The notes under the pieces: model-generated
The model's database searches: none
What the model was told of the DNA's origin: nothing
Seen by the model: only the letters and a program-made list of their open reading frames with translations
Part shown: positions 1 through 8,048 of the stretch, one piece after another
Position numbering within the stretch: position 1 is the first letter of the stretch
Layout: the number at the start of each line of letters is the position of its first letter
Origin: Oscillospiraceae bacterium
Lineage (GTDB): Bacteria; Bacillota; Clostridia; Oscillospirales; Ruminococcaceae
Assembly: GCA_017828975.1 (NCBI GenBank)
Contig: JAGAJN010000032.1
Coordinates: forward strand, 1-64,000
Direction of reading: 5' to 3'
DNA: 64,000 nucleotides
Translations under genes and position numbers: made by a program

Positions 1-269
1 GTAAAGCAGGGTAAAGAGGGTGGGGTGAAAGGAAAGGGGATTGCAAAGGGGGAAACGTTAGGGGCGGGGGAAACTCCCTGCTTTGCGTTAGGGTTTGTTG
101 TGTCCCCCGCCCATATAGTTTCCCCCTTTGCGGTAGAGCCACAAAAGAAACAAAAGTCACAAAGGGGTTGAGAGAAAAGAATGTGTAGCAAAAAATGCAA
201 ATTACACAATACTCACCATAGAAATATGCTTGCAAAAATAGTCTATATGCTGATAGAAAATTAGTATTA
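1..269. mobile_element. Structured mobile repeat, copy 1 (left end outside window)
   Basis: This GC-rich stretch is closely similar to 24719-24978. It ends with the terminal repeat GAAAATTAGTA (256-266) followed by TTA (267-269), the same end seen in the short MITE-like elements at 21.2 kb and 54.7 kb. It can fold into a long hairpin: GCAAAGGGGGAAAC (43-56) pairs with 118-131, and GGGCGGGGG (62-70) pairs with 104-112. No coding potential is recognised. The left terminus lies outside the window, so only part of the element is seen. Confidence 0.6.
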
Positions 270-290
270 GTGTTGAATATTGAGGAAATA

Positions 291-347
291 CCCACCTAAC
301 AATTCTATGTTCAATTCAACTCTCAACTTTCAACACTCAACACTAAA
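291..347. repeat. Heptad intergenic repeat (TTCAACT-type)
   Basis: Tandem 7-bp units of the form YTCAACW run through 315-345. The longer block including the upstream ACCCACCTAACAATTCT is nearly repeated at 5289-5344, which marks it as a dispersed intergenic module. Confidence 0.6.
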
Positions 348-370
348 ATTTAAATTTATCGCATTTTTTC

Positions 371-399
371 TTGACTTAGACATAATAATGTGTTATAAT
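371..399 (+). promoter_or_regulatory. Sigma-A promoter, distal, for the PASTA pseudokinase
   Basis: TTGACT (371-376) and TATAAT (394-399) are separated by 17 bp. Transcription from here would give a leader of about 130 nt before the gene. Confidence 0.65.
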
Positions 400-475
400 T
401 TAATGTCAGATTATATTCTGAGGTTACAAAAGAAATACAAATTATGCCGTCACGGTTACAGTTTGGCTTTTTATG

Positions 476-504
476 TTGACATATCCGTGGCAGGCTGTTA
501 TTAT
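476..504 (+). promoter_or_regulatory. Sigma-A promoter, proximal, for the PASTA pseudokinase
   Basis: TTGACA (476-481) and TATTAT (499-504) are separated by 17 bp, just upstream of the AAGGAGG ribosome binding site at 522-528. Confidence 0.5.
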
Positions 505-535
505 AATTATAAATCTGAACCAAGGAGGAATAAGC

Positions 536-2371
536 TTGAACGGCGATACTGCTAACCTTTGCCCCGGCTGTATGGAACCCCGAGCGGACGGCGCTGAAAA
601 CTGTATGCTGTGCGGATATAACGAGCATACCCCGTATCTGCCGTCATATCTGCCGCCGAGATATATGCTCTGCGAACGGTATCTGATAGGAAAGCTTCTT
701 AAATATAACGGCGAGGGCGCCGACTATATAGCATATGACACCTATACCGAAAATAAGGTGATAATCAGGGAGTATATGCCCGATACCCTCTGCACAAGAG
801 AGCGTGACAACCCCGAAATTATCCCCAACAAGGAAAGCGTTGCGCCCTATAAGACCTATATGTCCGAGTTTATCGAGCTTAACAAAATGCTCACCAAGAT
901 GCGGACACTCAATCATATAGTCAGCTGCACCGAGGTGTTCCAGGCGAACAACACCGCTTATGCCGTGCTGGTTTACGTCAAGGGCATCACACTTATGGAA
1001 TATCTCCAGGACAATGCGGGGGCGCTTAGCTGGGAGGAAGTCAAGAAGATCTTCCCGCCCATCTTCACTACCCTGTCCCTTGTGCATAATGCGGGACTTG
1101 TCCATAGGGGAATTTCTCCCGAAAATATCATAATGAGCGAACGGGGCGAGCTGAAGCTTACGGGATTTTCCATTGCCGATGCCCGAACCGCCAATACAGG
1201 GCTGGCAGCCGAGATATATTCGGGCTATGCCGCACCCGAACAGTATTCATCAAACAACTGGCAAGGCACCTGGACGGACGTTTACAGCGTTTCCGCCGTG
1301 CTTTACAGAATGTTGACGGGCGTTGTCCCCCCCGAAGCGCCCAGCCGCAAGACCAATGACAACCTTATCGAGCCTGCGGGACTTGACCCCAATGTGCCGA
1401 AAAACGTTTCCAAGGTCATAATGAGCGGTCTTAATATGTCGGGCGAAATGCGCATACAGACGGTCACAGAGCTTGTTACGGGACTTTTTGAGCAGCCCGA
1501 GTTCTCTCAGTCAAACAAGCTTGGGAACACCTCTGCGACCATCACCTTCAACAGGGACAGTCTGAAATACAGCAGCCGAAATGAGTCCCCCGCCAAGCGT
1601 GATATGGGCAAAGCGCCCCTGATAATCATCGGCATAGTAGGCGCAGCGGTCATTCTCGGACTGATGATAGCACTGCTTATCACTCTTGACGACAACAGCA
1701 GGTTCGGTATGCAGTCGGGTGCGGGAACAGTCACTGTCATCGGCAGCGATACGACTATGCCCGTGCTGACGGAACCTCCCGTCACCGAACCGACCGTCGC
1801 CGCCTCCACACCCGCTCAGCCGTCCACTATATATATAATGAACGACTTCGTGGGAAAGGTCTACGACACCCTGAAAAATTCCGAAACCTATAAGGACAAT
1901 CTGATATTTGTCCCCGAATATGTCTATAATGAAGCGATACCGAAGGGGATAATCATCTCGCAGTCCATCGAAAAGGGCTCTAATTACACGAAAAATACGG
2001 AGCTGAAGCTGGTCATCAGCCTTGGCTCGAAATATGCAGCTGTCCCGGATTATGTGGGAGTGCCCAAGAAGGACTATTTCACCATGCTTGCCGCCGCAGG
2101 TATCAAGTATACCGAGGAGCAGGAGGAAACGGTCGATGTGCTGGAGGGCTATGTTATCCGCACCAGCAGGGAGCCGGGTGAAACTCTCGACATTGAGAAG
2201 GGCGAGGAGCTTGTTGTATATGTTGCCGTAAATCCCCCCGATCTTACGGTATCCGACGTGACCGAGCCAACGCCTCCCGTCACTACCGAGCCGCCCGCAC
2301 CCTCCGAAACCACGACACAAGCTGCCACACTTGCAACCGATGACCCGCTTAATCTTATCGTAAGCAGATAA
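536..2371 (+). CDS. Membrane-anchored kinase-like protein with PASTA domains (probable pseudokinase)
   Basis: The start is TTG at 536 because AAGGAGG sits 7 bp upstream, giving 611 aa. A zinc-ribbon-like CPGC...CMLC motif occupies residues 9-26, followed by a Ser/Thr kinase-like fold (about 50-300), one membrane segment (about 360-384) and two extracellular PASTA repeats (about 430-565). PASTA domains bind peptidoglycan or muropeptides in PknB/PrkC kinases. Key catalytic residues are missing: the VAIK lysine is R78, the HRD aspartate is G192 (HRGISPEN), and DFG is GFS (210-212). The fold and the APE-like YAAPEQY segment remain. I infer a sensor or scaffold without normal phosphotransfer. It is monocistronic, with a terminator right after it. 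Confidence 0.85.
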   Translation: MNGDTANLCPGCMEPRADGAENCMLCGYNEHTPYLPSYLPPRYMLCERYLIGKLLKYNGEGADYIAYDTYTENKVIIREYMPDTLCTRERDNPEIIPNKESVAPYKTYMSEFIELNKMLTKMRTLNHIVSCTEVFQANNTAYAVLVYVKGITLMEYLQDNAGALSWEEVKKIFPPIFTTLSLVHNAGLVHRGISPENIIMSERGELKLTGFSIADARTANTGLAAEIYSGYAAPEQYSSNNWQGTWTDVYSVSAVLYRMLTGVVPPEAPSRKTNDNLIEPAGLDPNVPKNVSKVIMSGLNMSGEMRIQTVTELVTGLFEQPEFSQSNKLGNTSATITFNRDSLKYSSRNESPAKRDMGKAPLIIIGIVGAAVILGLMIALLITLDDNSRFGMQSGAGTVTVIGSDTTMPVLTEPPVTEPTVAASTPAQPSTIYIMNDFVGKVYDTLKNSETYKDNLIFVPEYVYNEAIPKGIIISQSIEKGSNYTKNTELKLVISLGSKYAAVPDYVGVPKKDYFTMLAAAGIKYTEEQEETVDVLEGYVIRTSREPGETLDIEKGEELVVYVAVNPPDLTVSDVTEPTPPVTTEPPAPSETTTQAATLATDDPLNLIVSR

Positions 2372-2376
2372 AAAAC

Positions 2377-2415
2377 AAAGAGCATTCCGCCGCTGATACG
2401 GTGAAATGCTCTTTT
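2377..2415 (+). terminator. Rho-independent terminator after the pseudokinase gene
   Basis: AAAGAGCATT pairs with AATGCTCTTT around a loop with a small inner stem, followed by T residues. Confidence 0.8.
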
Positions 2416-2465
2416 TCGTGTATTCCCATTAAGCAATCAGCATTTTTCAAATCTCCGCAAAAAAT

Positions 2466-2500
2466 TCTACACTCAACATTCAGCACTAAACACTAAAAAA
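2466..2500. repeat. Heptad intergenic repeat
   Basis: Degenerate units related to CTCAACA, TTCAGCA and CTAAACA lie between the pseudokinase terminator and the tRNA-Thr terminator. Confidence 0.4.
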
Positions 2501-2538
2501 AACCGCCTCCCCTTATGCAGAATCGGAGAGGCGGTATG
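2501..2538 (-). terminator. Terminator of tRNA-Thr
   Basis: Read on the minus strand, CCGCCTC pairs with GAGGCGG and is followed by a run of eight T. Confidence 0.75.
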
Positions 2539-2599
2539 TGAAAATGCCTTGCGGCATTCCCAATCAATTACAGGATGCGCCAACCGCAGAGCCTAAAAT

Positions 2600-2675
2600 T
2601 GGAGCTGTTTATCAGACTTGAACTGACGACCTCATCCTTACCAAGGATGTGCTCTACCAACTGAGCTAAAACAGC
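2600..2675 (-). tRNA. tRNA-Thr (anticodon GGT)
   Basis: The acceptor stem GCTGTTT/AAACAGC and an encoded CCA are present. The anticodon stem CATCC/GGATG encloses TTGGTAA, giving anticodon GGT. The D-arm (TAGCTCAGTTGGTAGAGCA) and T-arm are canonical. It has its own promoter and terminator. Confidence 0.95.
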
Positions 2676-2705
2676 ATATATATTGTTTTGTCCCAACAAT
2701 TAAAC

Positions 2706-2734
2706 ATTATACTCTATTTCTCTGCAAATGTCAA
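2706..2734 (-). promoter_or_regulatory. Promoter of tRNA-Thr
   Basis: On the minus strand TTGACA (2729-2734) and TATAAT (2706-2711) are both perfect consensus with a 17-bp spacer, about 30 bp upstream of the tRNA. Confidence 0.8.
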
Positions 2735-2823
2735 GCGTTTCACAGAATGTTTACATTTCAAAATGAATAGTTTCCGTCAGAGCGGCGATAATCCCTTCAA
2801 ACACTAAGAAAGGACTGTTCGAT

Positions 2824-3465
2824 ATGAAACTAAGACGGCTTATAAACTCTGCGGATACATTGACACTTGCGATGCTCATAGGCTTCGCAGTCACACTTAT
2901 ACTTACCTCCGTGTCCTCCTTTGCCGAAAGCAGACGGAGCCTTGAGGACAGCGTGTTCAGGCTGCATATCCTTGCAAATTCCGACAGCGAATCGGACCAG
3001 GCGCTGAAGCTGAAGGTCCGTGACGCAGTTCTTTCGGAAGTTCCCGAGCTTTTCGGGGACTGCCAAAGCAAGTCGGAAGCAGAAGCCGCTGCCGCCGAAA
3101 ATATGCCGCAAATCGTGGAAACGGCAGAGCGCACACTTCGGGAAAACGGCTGTGACTGCGGCGTTTCGGCGGAGATATGCGAGATGTATTTCGACGACCG
3201 CACCTACGGGAACATTGTTATGCCGTCGGGAGAATACAGCGCCCTGCGTATCACCATCGGGGACGCAAATGGGAAAAACTGGTGGTGTGTGATGTTCCCG
3301 TCCCTGTGTCTGCCCGCAGCCATGGATTTTGAGGGACTTGCGGAGGAAAGCGAGGGCTATTTCACCGACGAGGAATTGTACATTCTGGAAAATCACAGCG
3401 AGTATGAGGTGAGATTTTACTTTGCGGAGCTGTTCGACAAACTGCTTAATAATGTTGAGTGTTGA
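2824..3465 (+). CDS. spoIIR: Stage II sporulation protein R (SpoIIR)
   Basis: SpoIIR is the forespore-secreted signalling protein that triggers SpoIIGA to process pro-sigma-E in the mother cell. The 213-aa product has an N-terminal membrane or signal segment (about 14-35) and the family signature FRLHILANSDSESDQALKLK near residue 47, with GKNWWCVMFPSLC near residue 155. The start ATG follows AAAGGA at a normal distance. The last codons and stop (AATGTTGAGTGTTGA) lie inside a dispersed heptad repeat, so the C-terminus may have been altered by that repeat. With spo0A at 25 kb it supports a spore-forming lineage. Confidence 0.9.
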   Translation: MKLRRLINSADTLTLAMLIGFAVTLILTSVSSFAESRRSLEDSVFRLHILANSDSESDQALKLKVRDAVLSEVPELFGDCQSKSEAEAAAAENMPQIVETAERTLRENGCDCGVSAEICEMYFDDRTYGNIVMPSGEYSALRITIGDANGKNWWCVMFPSLCLPAAMDFEGLAEESEGYFTDEELYILENHSEYEVRFYFAELFDKLLNNVEC

Positions 3466-3530
3466 ATTTAATTTGTTAAGTGGAGTTATTATTTTAATTC
3501 ATCATTCATCACTCAACATTTAACACTAAA
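3452..3530. repeat. Paired inverted heptad repeat arms
   Basis: A forward arm (TGTTGAGTGTTGAAT, 3453-3467) and an inverted arm (3497-3530, TTCATCACTCAACATTT-type) face each other across a short AT-rich spacer and can pair. The forward arm includes the spoIIR stop codon. Confidence 0.55.
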
Positions 3531-3531
3531 T

Positions 3532-3562
3532 AAAAATCCCGAAACCGTTTGGCTTCGGGAGT
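3532..3562 (-). terminator. Terminator of the tRNA cluster
   Basis: On the minus strand TCCCGAA pairs with TTCGGGA and is followed by TTTTT, directly downstream of tRNA-Gly. Confidence 0.8.
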
Positions 3563-3568
3563 TTTTTG

Positions 3569-3644
3569 TGGAGCGGATTACGGGGCTCGAACCCGCTACC
3601 TCCACCTTGGCAAGGTGGCGCTCTACCAGATGAGCTAAATCCGC
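3569..3644 (-). tRNA. tRNA-Gly (anticodon GCC)
   Basis: The acceptor stem GCGGATT/AATCCGC and CCA are encoded. The anticodon stem CCACC/GGTGG encloses TTGCCAA, giving GCC. It is the last tRNA of a four-gene cluster. Confidence 0.95.
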
Positions 3645-3677
3645 ATATAAAGAGCACAACTATTGCCATGCTCAATA

Positions 3678-3753
3678 TGGTGCCTCCGGACGGAATCGAA
3701 CCATCGACACGGGGATTTTCAGTCCCCTGCTCTACCGACTGAGCTACAGAGGC
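3678..3753 (-). tRNA. tRNA-Phe (anticodon GAA)
   Basis: The anticodon stem GGGGA/TCCCC encloses CTGAAAA, giving GAA. Acceptor stem and encoded CCA are present. It is third in the cluster. Confidence 0.95.
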
Positions 3754-3785
3754 ATAATCGCTTTCACTATTGCAAAAACGATTAA

Positions 3786-3862
3786 TGGCGACCTGGATGG
3801 GACTCGAACCCACGACCTCCGCCGTGACAGGGCGGCGTTCTAACCAGCTGAACTACCAGGCC
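3786..3862 (-). tRNA. tRNA-Asp (anticodon GTC)
   Basis: The anticodon stem CCGCC/GGCGG encloses CTGTCAC, giving GTC. CCA is encoded. It is second in the cluster. Confidence 0.95.
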
Positions 3863-3888
3863 AAAACCGAACACTTTTGCATTCGGTT

Positions 3889-3964
3889 TGGTGGAAACTA
3901 TAGGGCTCGAACCTATGACCCTCTGCTTGTAAGGCAGATGCTCTCCCAGCTGAGCTAAGCTTCC
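3889..3964 (-). tRNA. tRNA-Val (anticodon TAC)
   Basis: The anticodon stem TCTGC/GCAGA encloses CTTACAA, giving TAC. CCA is encoded. It is first in the cluster, just after the promoter. Confidence 0.95.
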
Positions 3965-4007
3965 ATCTTGTTGTCTTTCGGCTTACCTGCCGTCTGACGA
4001 CTTTTAT

Positions 4008-4036
4008 ATCTTACTACATTTCAAGAGAAAAGTCAA
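4008..4036 (-). promoter_or_regulatory. Promoter of the Val-Asp-Phe-Gly tRNA cluster
   Basis: On the minus strand TTGACT (4031-4036) and TAAGAT (4008-4013) are 17 bp apart. The rest of the gap up to 4306 is AT-rich with nothing else recognisable. Confidence 0.65.
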
Positions 4037-4306
4037 GAGTTTTTTCGCAAAAAAATCCGATTTGTGAGATTTAACAGCCGTTTAACGCAAATTAAGCTAT
4101 ATTTACAGCGTTTTGCACATTGATTTTACCTGTTTTTCACCGAAACAAAAAGTTTCGCCTGTTCTCCAAAAAATCTCCTGAAATGAACATTTTTCCATTT
4201 AACAAATCAGCAACAGAAAAGTCAGAAAATATGTTATCTTTTCTTGCAATTTCGTTATATAATGGAGTAAGTAAGTGAGTAACATTTTGTGTCAGGGGGT
4301 TTTGCA

Positions 4307-5206
4307 ATGATAAACGTCTGCCTTCCCGGAACAGGCGGCACGATCCCGCTAAAGGACAGGTGGCTGACCTGTCTGTGGATAGAATACAACGGAAAAGCTG
4401 CACTCATCGACTGCGGCGAGGGCACACAGATCGCCCTTGCTGAAAGCGGCTGCAAGCTGTCCAAGATAGAAGCGATCTTCATAACCCACGTCCACGCAGA
4501 CCATATTGCGGGGCTGCCCGGGCTTCTGCTGACTATGGGAAACCACGGCAGAACAGAGCCTGTGACCATCTACGCCCCCATCGGCACCCACTATATTATC
4601 GGAAACCTGTGCAGCATCTGCCCCTTTGTCCCCTTTGCGCTGCACGTTAAGGAGCTGGACATTGACGAGGAAGCCCATGCCGAATGGAACGGCTTTGACG
4701 TGAACGTCCTCCCCCTGCGCCACACTATGCCCTGTCTGGGATATTCCTTCACAATGCACCGCAGACCTGTGTTTTCCCCCGAAAAAGCGGAGGCTATGGG
4801 CATACCCAAGCAGCTTTGGTCGGTGCTGCACAAGGGCGGCGAGATAGAGCTTGACGGACGGAAGATAACCTGTGATATGGTGACCGACGCCGCCCGTGAC
4901 CCCATAAAGATAACCTATATGACCGATACGCAGTATTTCCCCAAAATGACCGAATTTGCCGAAAGATCCGACCTTCTGGTATGCGAGGGAATGTACGGCG
5001 ACAACGGCTCGGACGGCAAGGCTCATGAAAAGGGGCATATGCTGTTCGCTCAGTCGGCGGCGGTGGCGGCAGATTCGGGCTCAAAGGAGCTTTGGCTGAC
5101 CCATTTCAGCCCGTCTATGGACAATCCCTTTGACTATGCGGAGATAGCGCAGGAGATATTCCCGAATACCGTTATTCCCGCTGATGGTATGAAATGTGCG
5201 TTGTAA
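4307..5206 (+). CDS. rnz: Ribonuclease Z-like MBL-fold hydrolase
   Basis: RNase Z cleaves tRNA precursors after the discriminator base; bacteria use it on tRNAs lacking an encoded CCA. The 299-aa product has the metallo-beta-lactamase signature HVHADHIAGLPG (near residue 65), an early CGEGTQ motif, and late histidines in LPLRHT and LTHFSPS, matching the metal ligand pattern of the family. ATG at 4307 is chosen because AGGGGG lies 8 bp upstream. All five tRNAs visible here encode CCA, so its substrates must be elsewhere or its role differs. A monocistronic gene next to, but divergent from, the tRNA cluster. Confidence 0.8.
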   Translation: MINVCLPGTGGTIPLKDRWLTCLWIEYNGKAALIDCGEGTQIALAESGCKLSKIEAIFITHVHADHIAGLPGLLLTMGNHGRTEPVTIYAPIGTHYIIGNLCSICPFVPFALHVKELDIDEEAHAEWNGFDVNVLPLRHTMPCLGYSFTMHRRPVFSPEKAEAMGIPKQLWSVLHKGGEIELDGRKITCDMVTDAARDPIKITYMTDTQYFPKMTEFAERSDLLVCEGMYGDNGSDGKAHEKGHMLFAQSAAVAADSGSKELWLTHFSPSMDNPFDYAEIAQEIFPNTVIPADGMKCAL

Positions 5207-5207
5207 T

Positions 5208-5344
5208 TTTAGTGTTGAATGTTAAGTGATGAGTGTTGAGTTTAACGTGAAATGTAGATTTTTTAGTTTGCCCTCGTATGGAGAACGCCCACCTGACAAT
5301 CCTACATTTAATTCAACTCTCAACTTTCAACACTCAACACTAAA
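5208..5344. repeat. Paired inverted heptad repeat arms
   Basis: A forward arm (TTTAGTGTTGAATGTTAAG..., 5208-5243) and an inverted arm (ATTCAACTCTCAACTTTCAA..., 5310-5344) flank about 65 bp of spacer. The second arm and its left flank match the block at 291-347. Confidence 0.65.
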
Positions 5345-5392
5345 TTCCTATTTGGTCGGACAGATACTTTAAAAAGACAAAAGAACGGCGTT

Positions 5393-5423
5393 CCCGCACC
5401 CCAAAAGGCACGGAAACGCCGTT
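5393..5423 (-). terminator. Terminator of citrate synthase
   Basis: AACGGCGTT pairs with AACGCCGTT around a loop. It lies just past the minus-strand stop codon, followed downstream by a short T-rich stretch. Confidence 0.7.
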
Positions 5424-5427
5424 ATTT

Positions 5428-6795
5428 TTATCTCTCGGAAAGAGGAACATAGTCAACATGCGACTGAACGCCCATATAAGCGGGACGGATTATCTTTCCG
5501 CAGTTGATAAGCTCCTCAATGCGGTGTGCTGACCAGCCCGAGATCCTCGCAATGGCAAAAAGCGGAGTGTACAGCTCCAGCGGCAGATTGAGCATATTGT
5601 AAACAAAGCCGCTGTAAAAGTCGATATTCGCGCTGACACCCTTGTAAATGCGGCGTTCCTGCGCAATGACCTCCTTGGCAAGACGCTCAACGGCAGAGTA
5701 CAAGCCGTATTCCTTCTCCTTGTGCTTCTCCACCGAAAGCTTTTCGACGAACTGCTTGAACAAATTCGCTCTCGGGTCGGAAATGGAGTAAACAGCGTGT
5801 CCCATACCGTAGATAAGTCCCGCCTTGTCGAATGCCTCCTTGTGGAGCAGCTTCAGCAGATAGTCCTTTATCATATCGTCATCGTTCCAGTCGGAAACGT
5901 TCGCCTTGATGTCGTCAAACATCTGAACGACCTTGATATTCGCACCGCCGTGCTTGGGACCCTTCAGCGAACCCAGAGCCGCCGCTATTGCAGAGTAGGT
6001 GTCCGTTCCCGAAGATGTTACAACGTGTGTGGTGAAGGTGGAGTTGTTACCGCCGCCGTGTTCGGCATGGAGCACCAGCGCAAGGTCAAGTATCTTTGCT
6101 TCAAGCTCGGTGTATTCGCTGTCGGGACGGAGCAGATGCAGAATATTCTCAGCCGTTGACAGCTCTGGCTTCGGCTGATGGATAAACAGGCTCTCCTTGT
6201 CAAGATAGTAGCTTTTCGCCTGATAACCGTAGACCGCCAGCAGCGGGAACAGCGCGATCAGCTCAATGCACTGCCGCAGAACGTTCGGTATGGAAATGTC
6301 ATTTGGCGCATCATCATAAGCATAAAGAGTAAGAACGCCCCTTGCAAGGCTGTTCATAATGTCGTTGCTGGGAGATTTCATCATAATATCCCGCACAAAT
6401 GTGGTAGGCAGCTTTCTGAAATCGGAGATAAGCCCCGAAAATTCCTCCAGCTGCTTCTTATCGGGCAGCTTTCCGAACAGCAGAAGATAGGTCGCTTCCT
6501 CGAAGCCAAAGCGCTTATCCTTCACAAATCCGCCCACAAGGTCGTTTATGTTAACGCCTCTGTAATAAAGTTCACCCTCGCAGGGAATACTTTTCCCGTC
6601 GATATTTTTTGACGAAATTATCTCGGAGATCTCCGTAAGTCCCGTTAATACGCCCTTTCCGTTGACATCTCGCAGACCTCGCTTAACGTCATAACGGGTG
6701 TACAGTTCCGCATCAATGTTATTATTTTCCACACAAAGGTTTGCCAGCTCCTCAACAAGCGGCGTGATATGAGAAAAACTGTAATTAAATGGCAT
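5428..6795 (-). CDS. gltA: Citrate/2-methylcitrate synthase family protein
   Basis: Condenses acetyl-CoA with oxaloacetate to citrate. The 455-aa product shows the catalytic-site regions of the family: LHAEHGGG (first histidine), YGMGHAVY (second histidine) and NIDFYSGFVY (aspartate), plus the substrate segment SSGTDTYSAIAAALGSLKGP. It is longer than typical type II enzymes because of an N-terminal extension of about 50 residues, as seen in clostridial homologues. The gene stands alone between its terminator and a divergently transcribed choloylglycine hydrolase. No other TCA genes are nearby, which fits a biosynthetic role towards glutamate and arginine. 2-methylcitrate synthase activity cannot be excluded. 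Confidence 0.88.
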   Translation of the reverse strand: MPFNYSFSHITPLVEELANLCVENNNIDAELYTRYDVKRGLRDVNGKGVLTGLTEISEIISSKNIDGKSIPCEGELYYRGVNINDLVGGFVKDKRFGFEEATYLLLFGKLPDKKQLEEFSGLISDFRKLPTTFVRDIMMKSPSNDIMNSLARGVLTLYAYDDAPNDISIPNVLRQCIELIALFPLLAVYGYQAKSYYLDKESLFIHQPKPELSTAENILHLLRPDSEYTELEAKILDLALVLHAEHGGGNNSTFTTHVVTSSGTDTYSAIAAALGSLKGPKHGGANIKVVQMFDDIKANVSDWNDDDMIKDYLLKLLHKEAFDKAGLIYGMGHAVYSISDPRANLFKQFVEKLSVEKHKEKEYGLYSAVERLAKEVIAQERRIYKGVSANIDFYSGFVYNMLNLPLELYTPLFAIARISGWSAHRIEELINCGKIIRPAYMGVQSHVDYVPLSER

Positions 6796-6998
6796 TCGAT
6801 CACTTTCCTTTCTTCTTATGTTTTTAAATTTTGTTGATTATAGGTTATTTTATAATTATAGCATATTTTTTTAATTTAATCAAGCGAAAAAGTTCAGTTT
6901 TCATCAAATTTTCACAAGTCGTATTATTAATTCCCCATAATTATAGTGTATACTATGATTGGAAAACACTAAAACAAACACGAAAGGAAGCTAAAATT

Positions 6999-7970
6999 AT
7001 GTGTACAAGCCTTACCCTCACCGCCGATAATTTCTACTTCGGCAGAAATATGGACATTGACTATAACTTTGGCGAGCATATCATCATCACCCCAAGAAAT
7101 TTCCCCTTCAAATTCCGCAAATCGGGCGAGCTGAACAGCCACTACGCTATTATCGGAATGTCCTCCGAAGCGGACGGTTTTCCCCTTTACGCAGACGGCG
7201 CAAACGAAAAAGGACTTTGCATTGCGGGACTGAATTTCCCCGGATATGCGAAATACTCGGACACGGACGCCCCCGACAAGAAAAACATTGCACCCTTTGA
7301 GCTTATCCCCTGGATACTCGGTCAGTGCGCAGACGTTGACGAGGCGGAAAAGCTGCTTTTGTCCTCGAATATCGTGGATATGCCCTTTAACGACAAGATT
7401 CCCGCAGCCACCCTCCATTGGCATATCGCCGACAAAAACCGCTCCATCGTGCTGGAAAATACCGAAAGCGGCATGCACATTTACAAAAATCCCGTGGGCG
7501 TTATGACCAACAACCCCACCTTTGATTTCCACCTCACAAATCTGGGACAGTACCTGAACCTCACCCCCGACGACAAGCAAAACCGTTTCGCCGAGGACGC
7601 AGGAGTAAAACCCTTCGGCAAGGGACTGGGCAGCTACGGACTTCCGGGCGACTCCTCTCCCGCATCAAGGTTTGTGCGGACATCATTCCTGAAGCTGTAC
7701 TCCAAATGCCGTCCCGAGGACGGTGTTGCGCAGTTCTTCCACATTCTGGACGCTGCTGCTGTTGTAAACGGAAGTATTGTCCCCGAAAGCGGCAAGGATT
7801 ATATGACCACCTACGCCGCCTGCATGGACGCCGACAACGGCATTTACTATTACAAGACATATGCAGGCTGCCGCATTTACGCCGCAAATATGTATCACGA
7901 AAATCTGGACAGTTCCGAGCTTATAAGGATCCCTCAGCCCGAAAAGCCTGTTTTTGACCCGCTCAACTGA
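6999..7970 (+). CDS. Choloylglycine hydrolase family protein (bile salt hydrolase or penicillin V acylase)
   Basis: An Ntn-hydrolase that cleaves amide bonds, usually of conjugated bile salts. ATG at 6999 (after AAAGGAAG) puts Cys at position 2, which becomes the N-terminal nucleophile once Met is removed; earlier in-frame starts would bury it. Other family residues are visible: R16 and D19/D21 in FGRNMDID, N69 in DGANEKGL, an asparagine in MTNNPTF, and an arginine in SPASRFVR. The 323-aa length is usual. There is no signal peptide, so it should act in the cytoplasm. Bile salt hydrolase is favoured for a gut bacterium, but substrate choice between bile salts and penicillin V is not decided by sequence inspection. 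Confidence 0.88.
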   Translation: MCTSLTLTADNFYFGRNMDIDYNFGEHIIITPRNFPFKFRKSGELNSHYAIIGMSSEADGFPLYADGANEKGLCIAGLNFPGYAKYSDTDAPDKKNIAPFELIPWILGQCADVDEAEKLLLSSNIVDMPFNDKIPAATLHWHIADKNRSIVLENTESGMHIYKNPVGVMTNNPTFDFHLTNLGQYLNLTPDDKQNRFAEDAGVKPFGKGLGSYGLPGDSSPASRFVRTSFLKLYSKCRPEDGVAQFFHILDAAAVVNGSIVPESGKDYMTTYAACMDADNGIYYYKTYAGCRIYAANMYHENLDSSELIRIPQPEKPVFDPLN

Positions 7971-7994
7971 CGCTGATATGTCTGCAAACGCCTA

Positions 7995-8023
7995 TTGATT
8001 TTCCTCGGAGAATATGGTATAAT
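7995..8023 (+). promoter_or_regulatory. Promoter of the Rpn-family gene
   Basis: TTGATT (7995-8000) and TATAAT (8018-8023) have a 17-bp spacer, 26 bp before the start codon. The leader has only a poor ribosome binding site, in contrast to the strong internal one at 8803-8808. Confidence 0.65.
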
Positions 8024-8048
8024 AAAAATAGTGAGTAAGTGACAGCCG

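Noticed and set aside
3569-3964. tRNA cluster as an integration site for a mobile island
   Set aside because: No integrase gene and no direct repeat of a tRNA 3' end is visible downstream; flanking genes are core functions.
4014-4306. Small structured RNA in the gap between the tRNA cluster and the RNase Z gene
   Set aside because: The stretch is AT-rich with poly-A and poly-T tracts and no convincing stems beyond the tRNA promoter.
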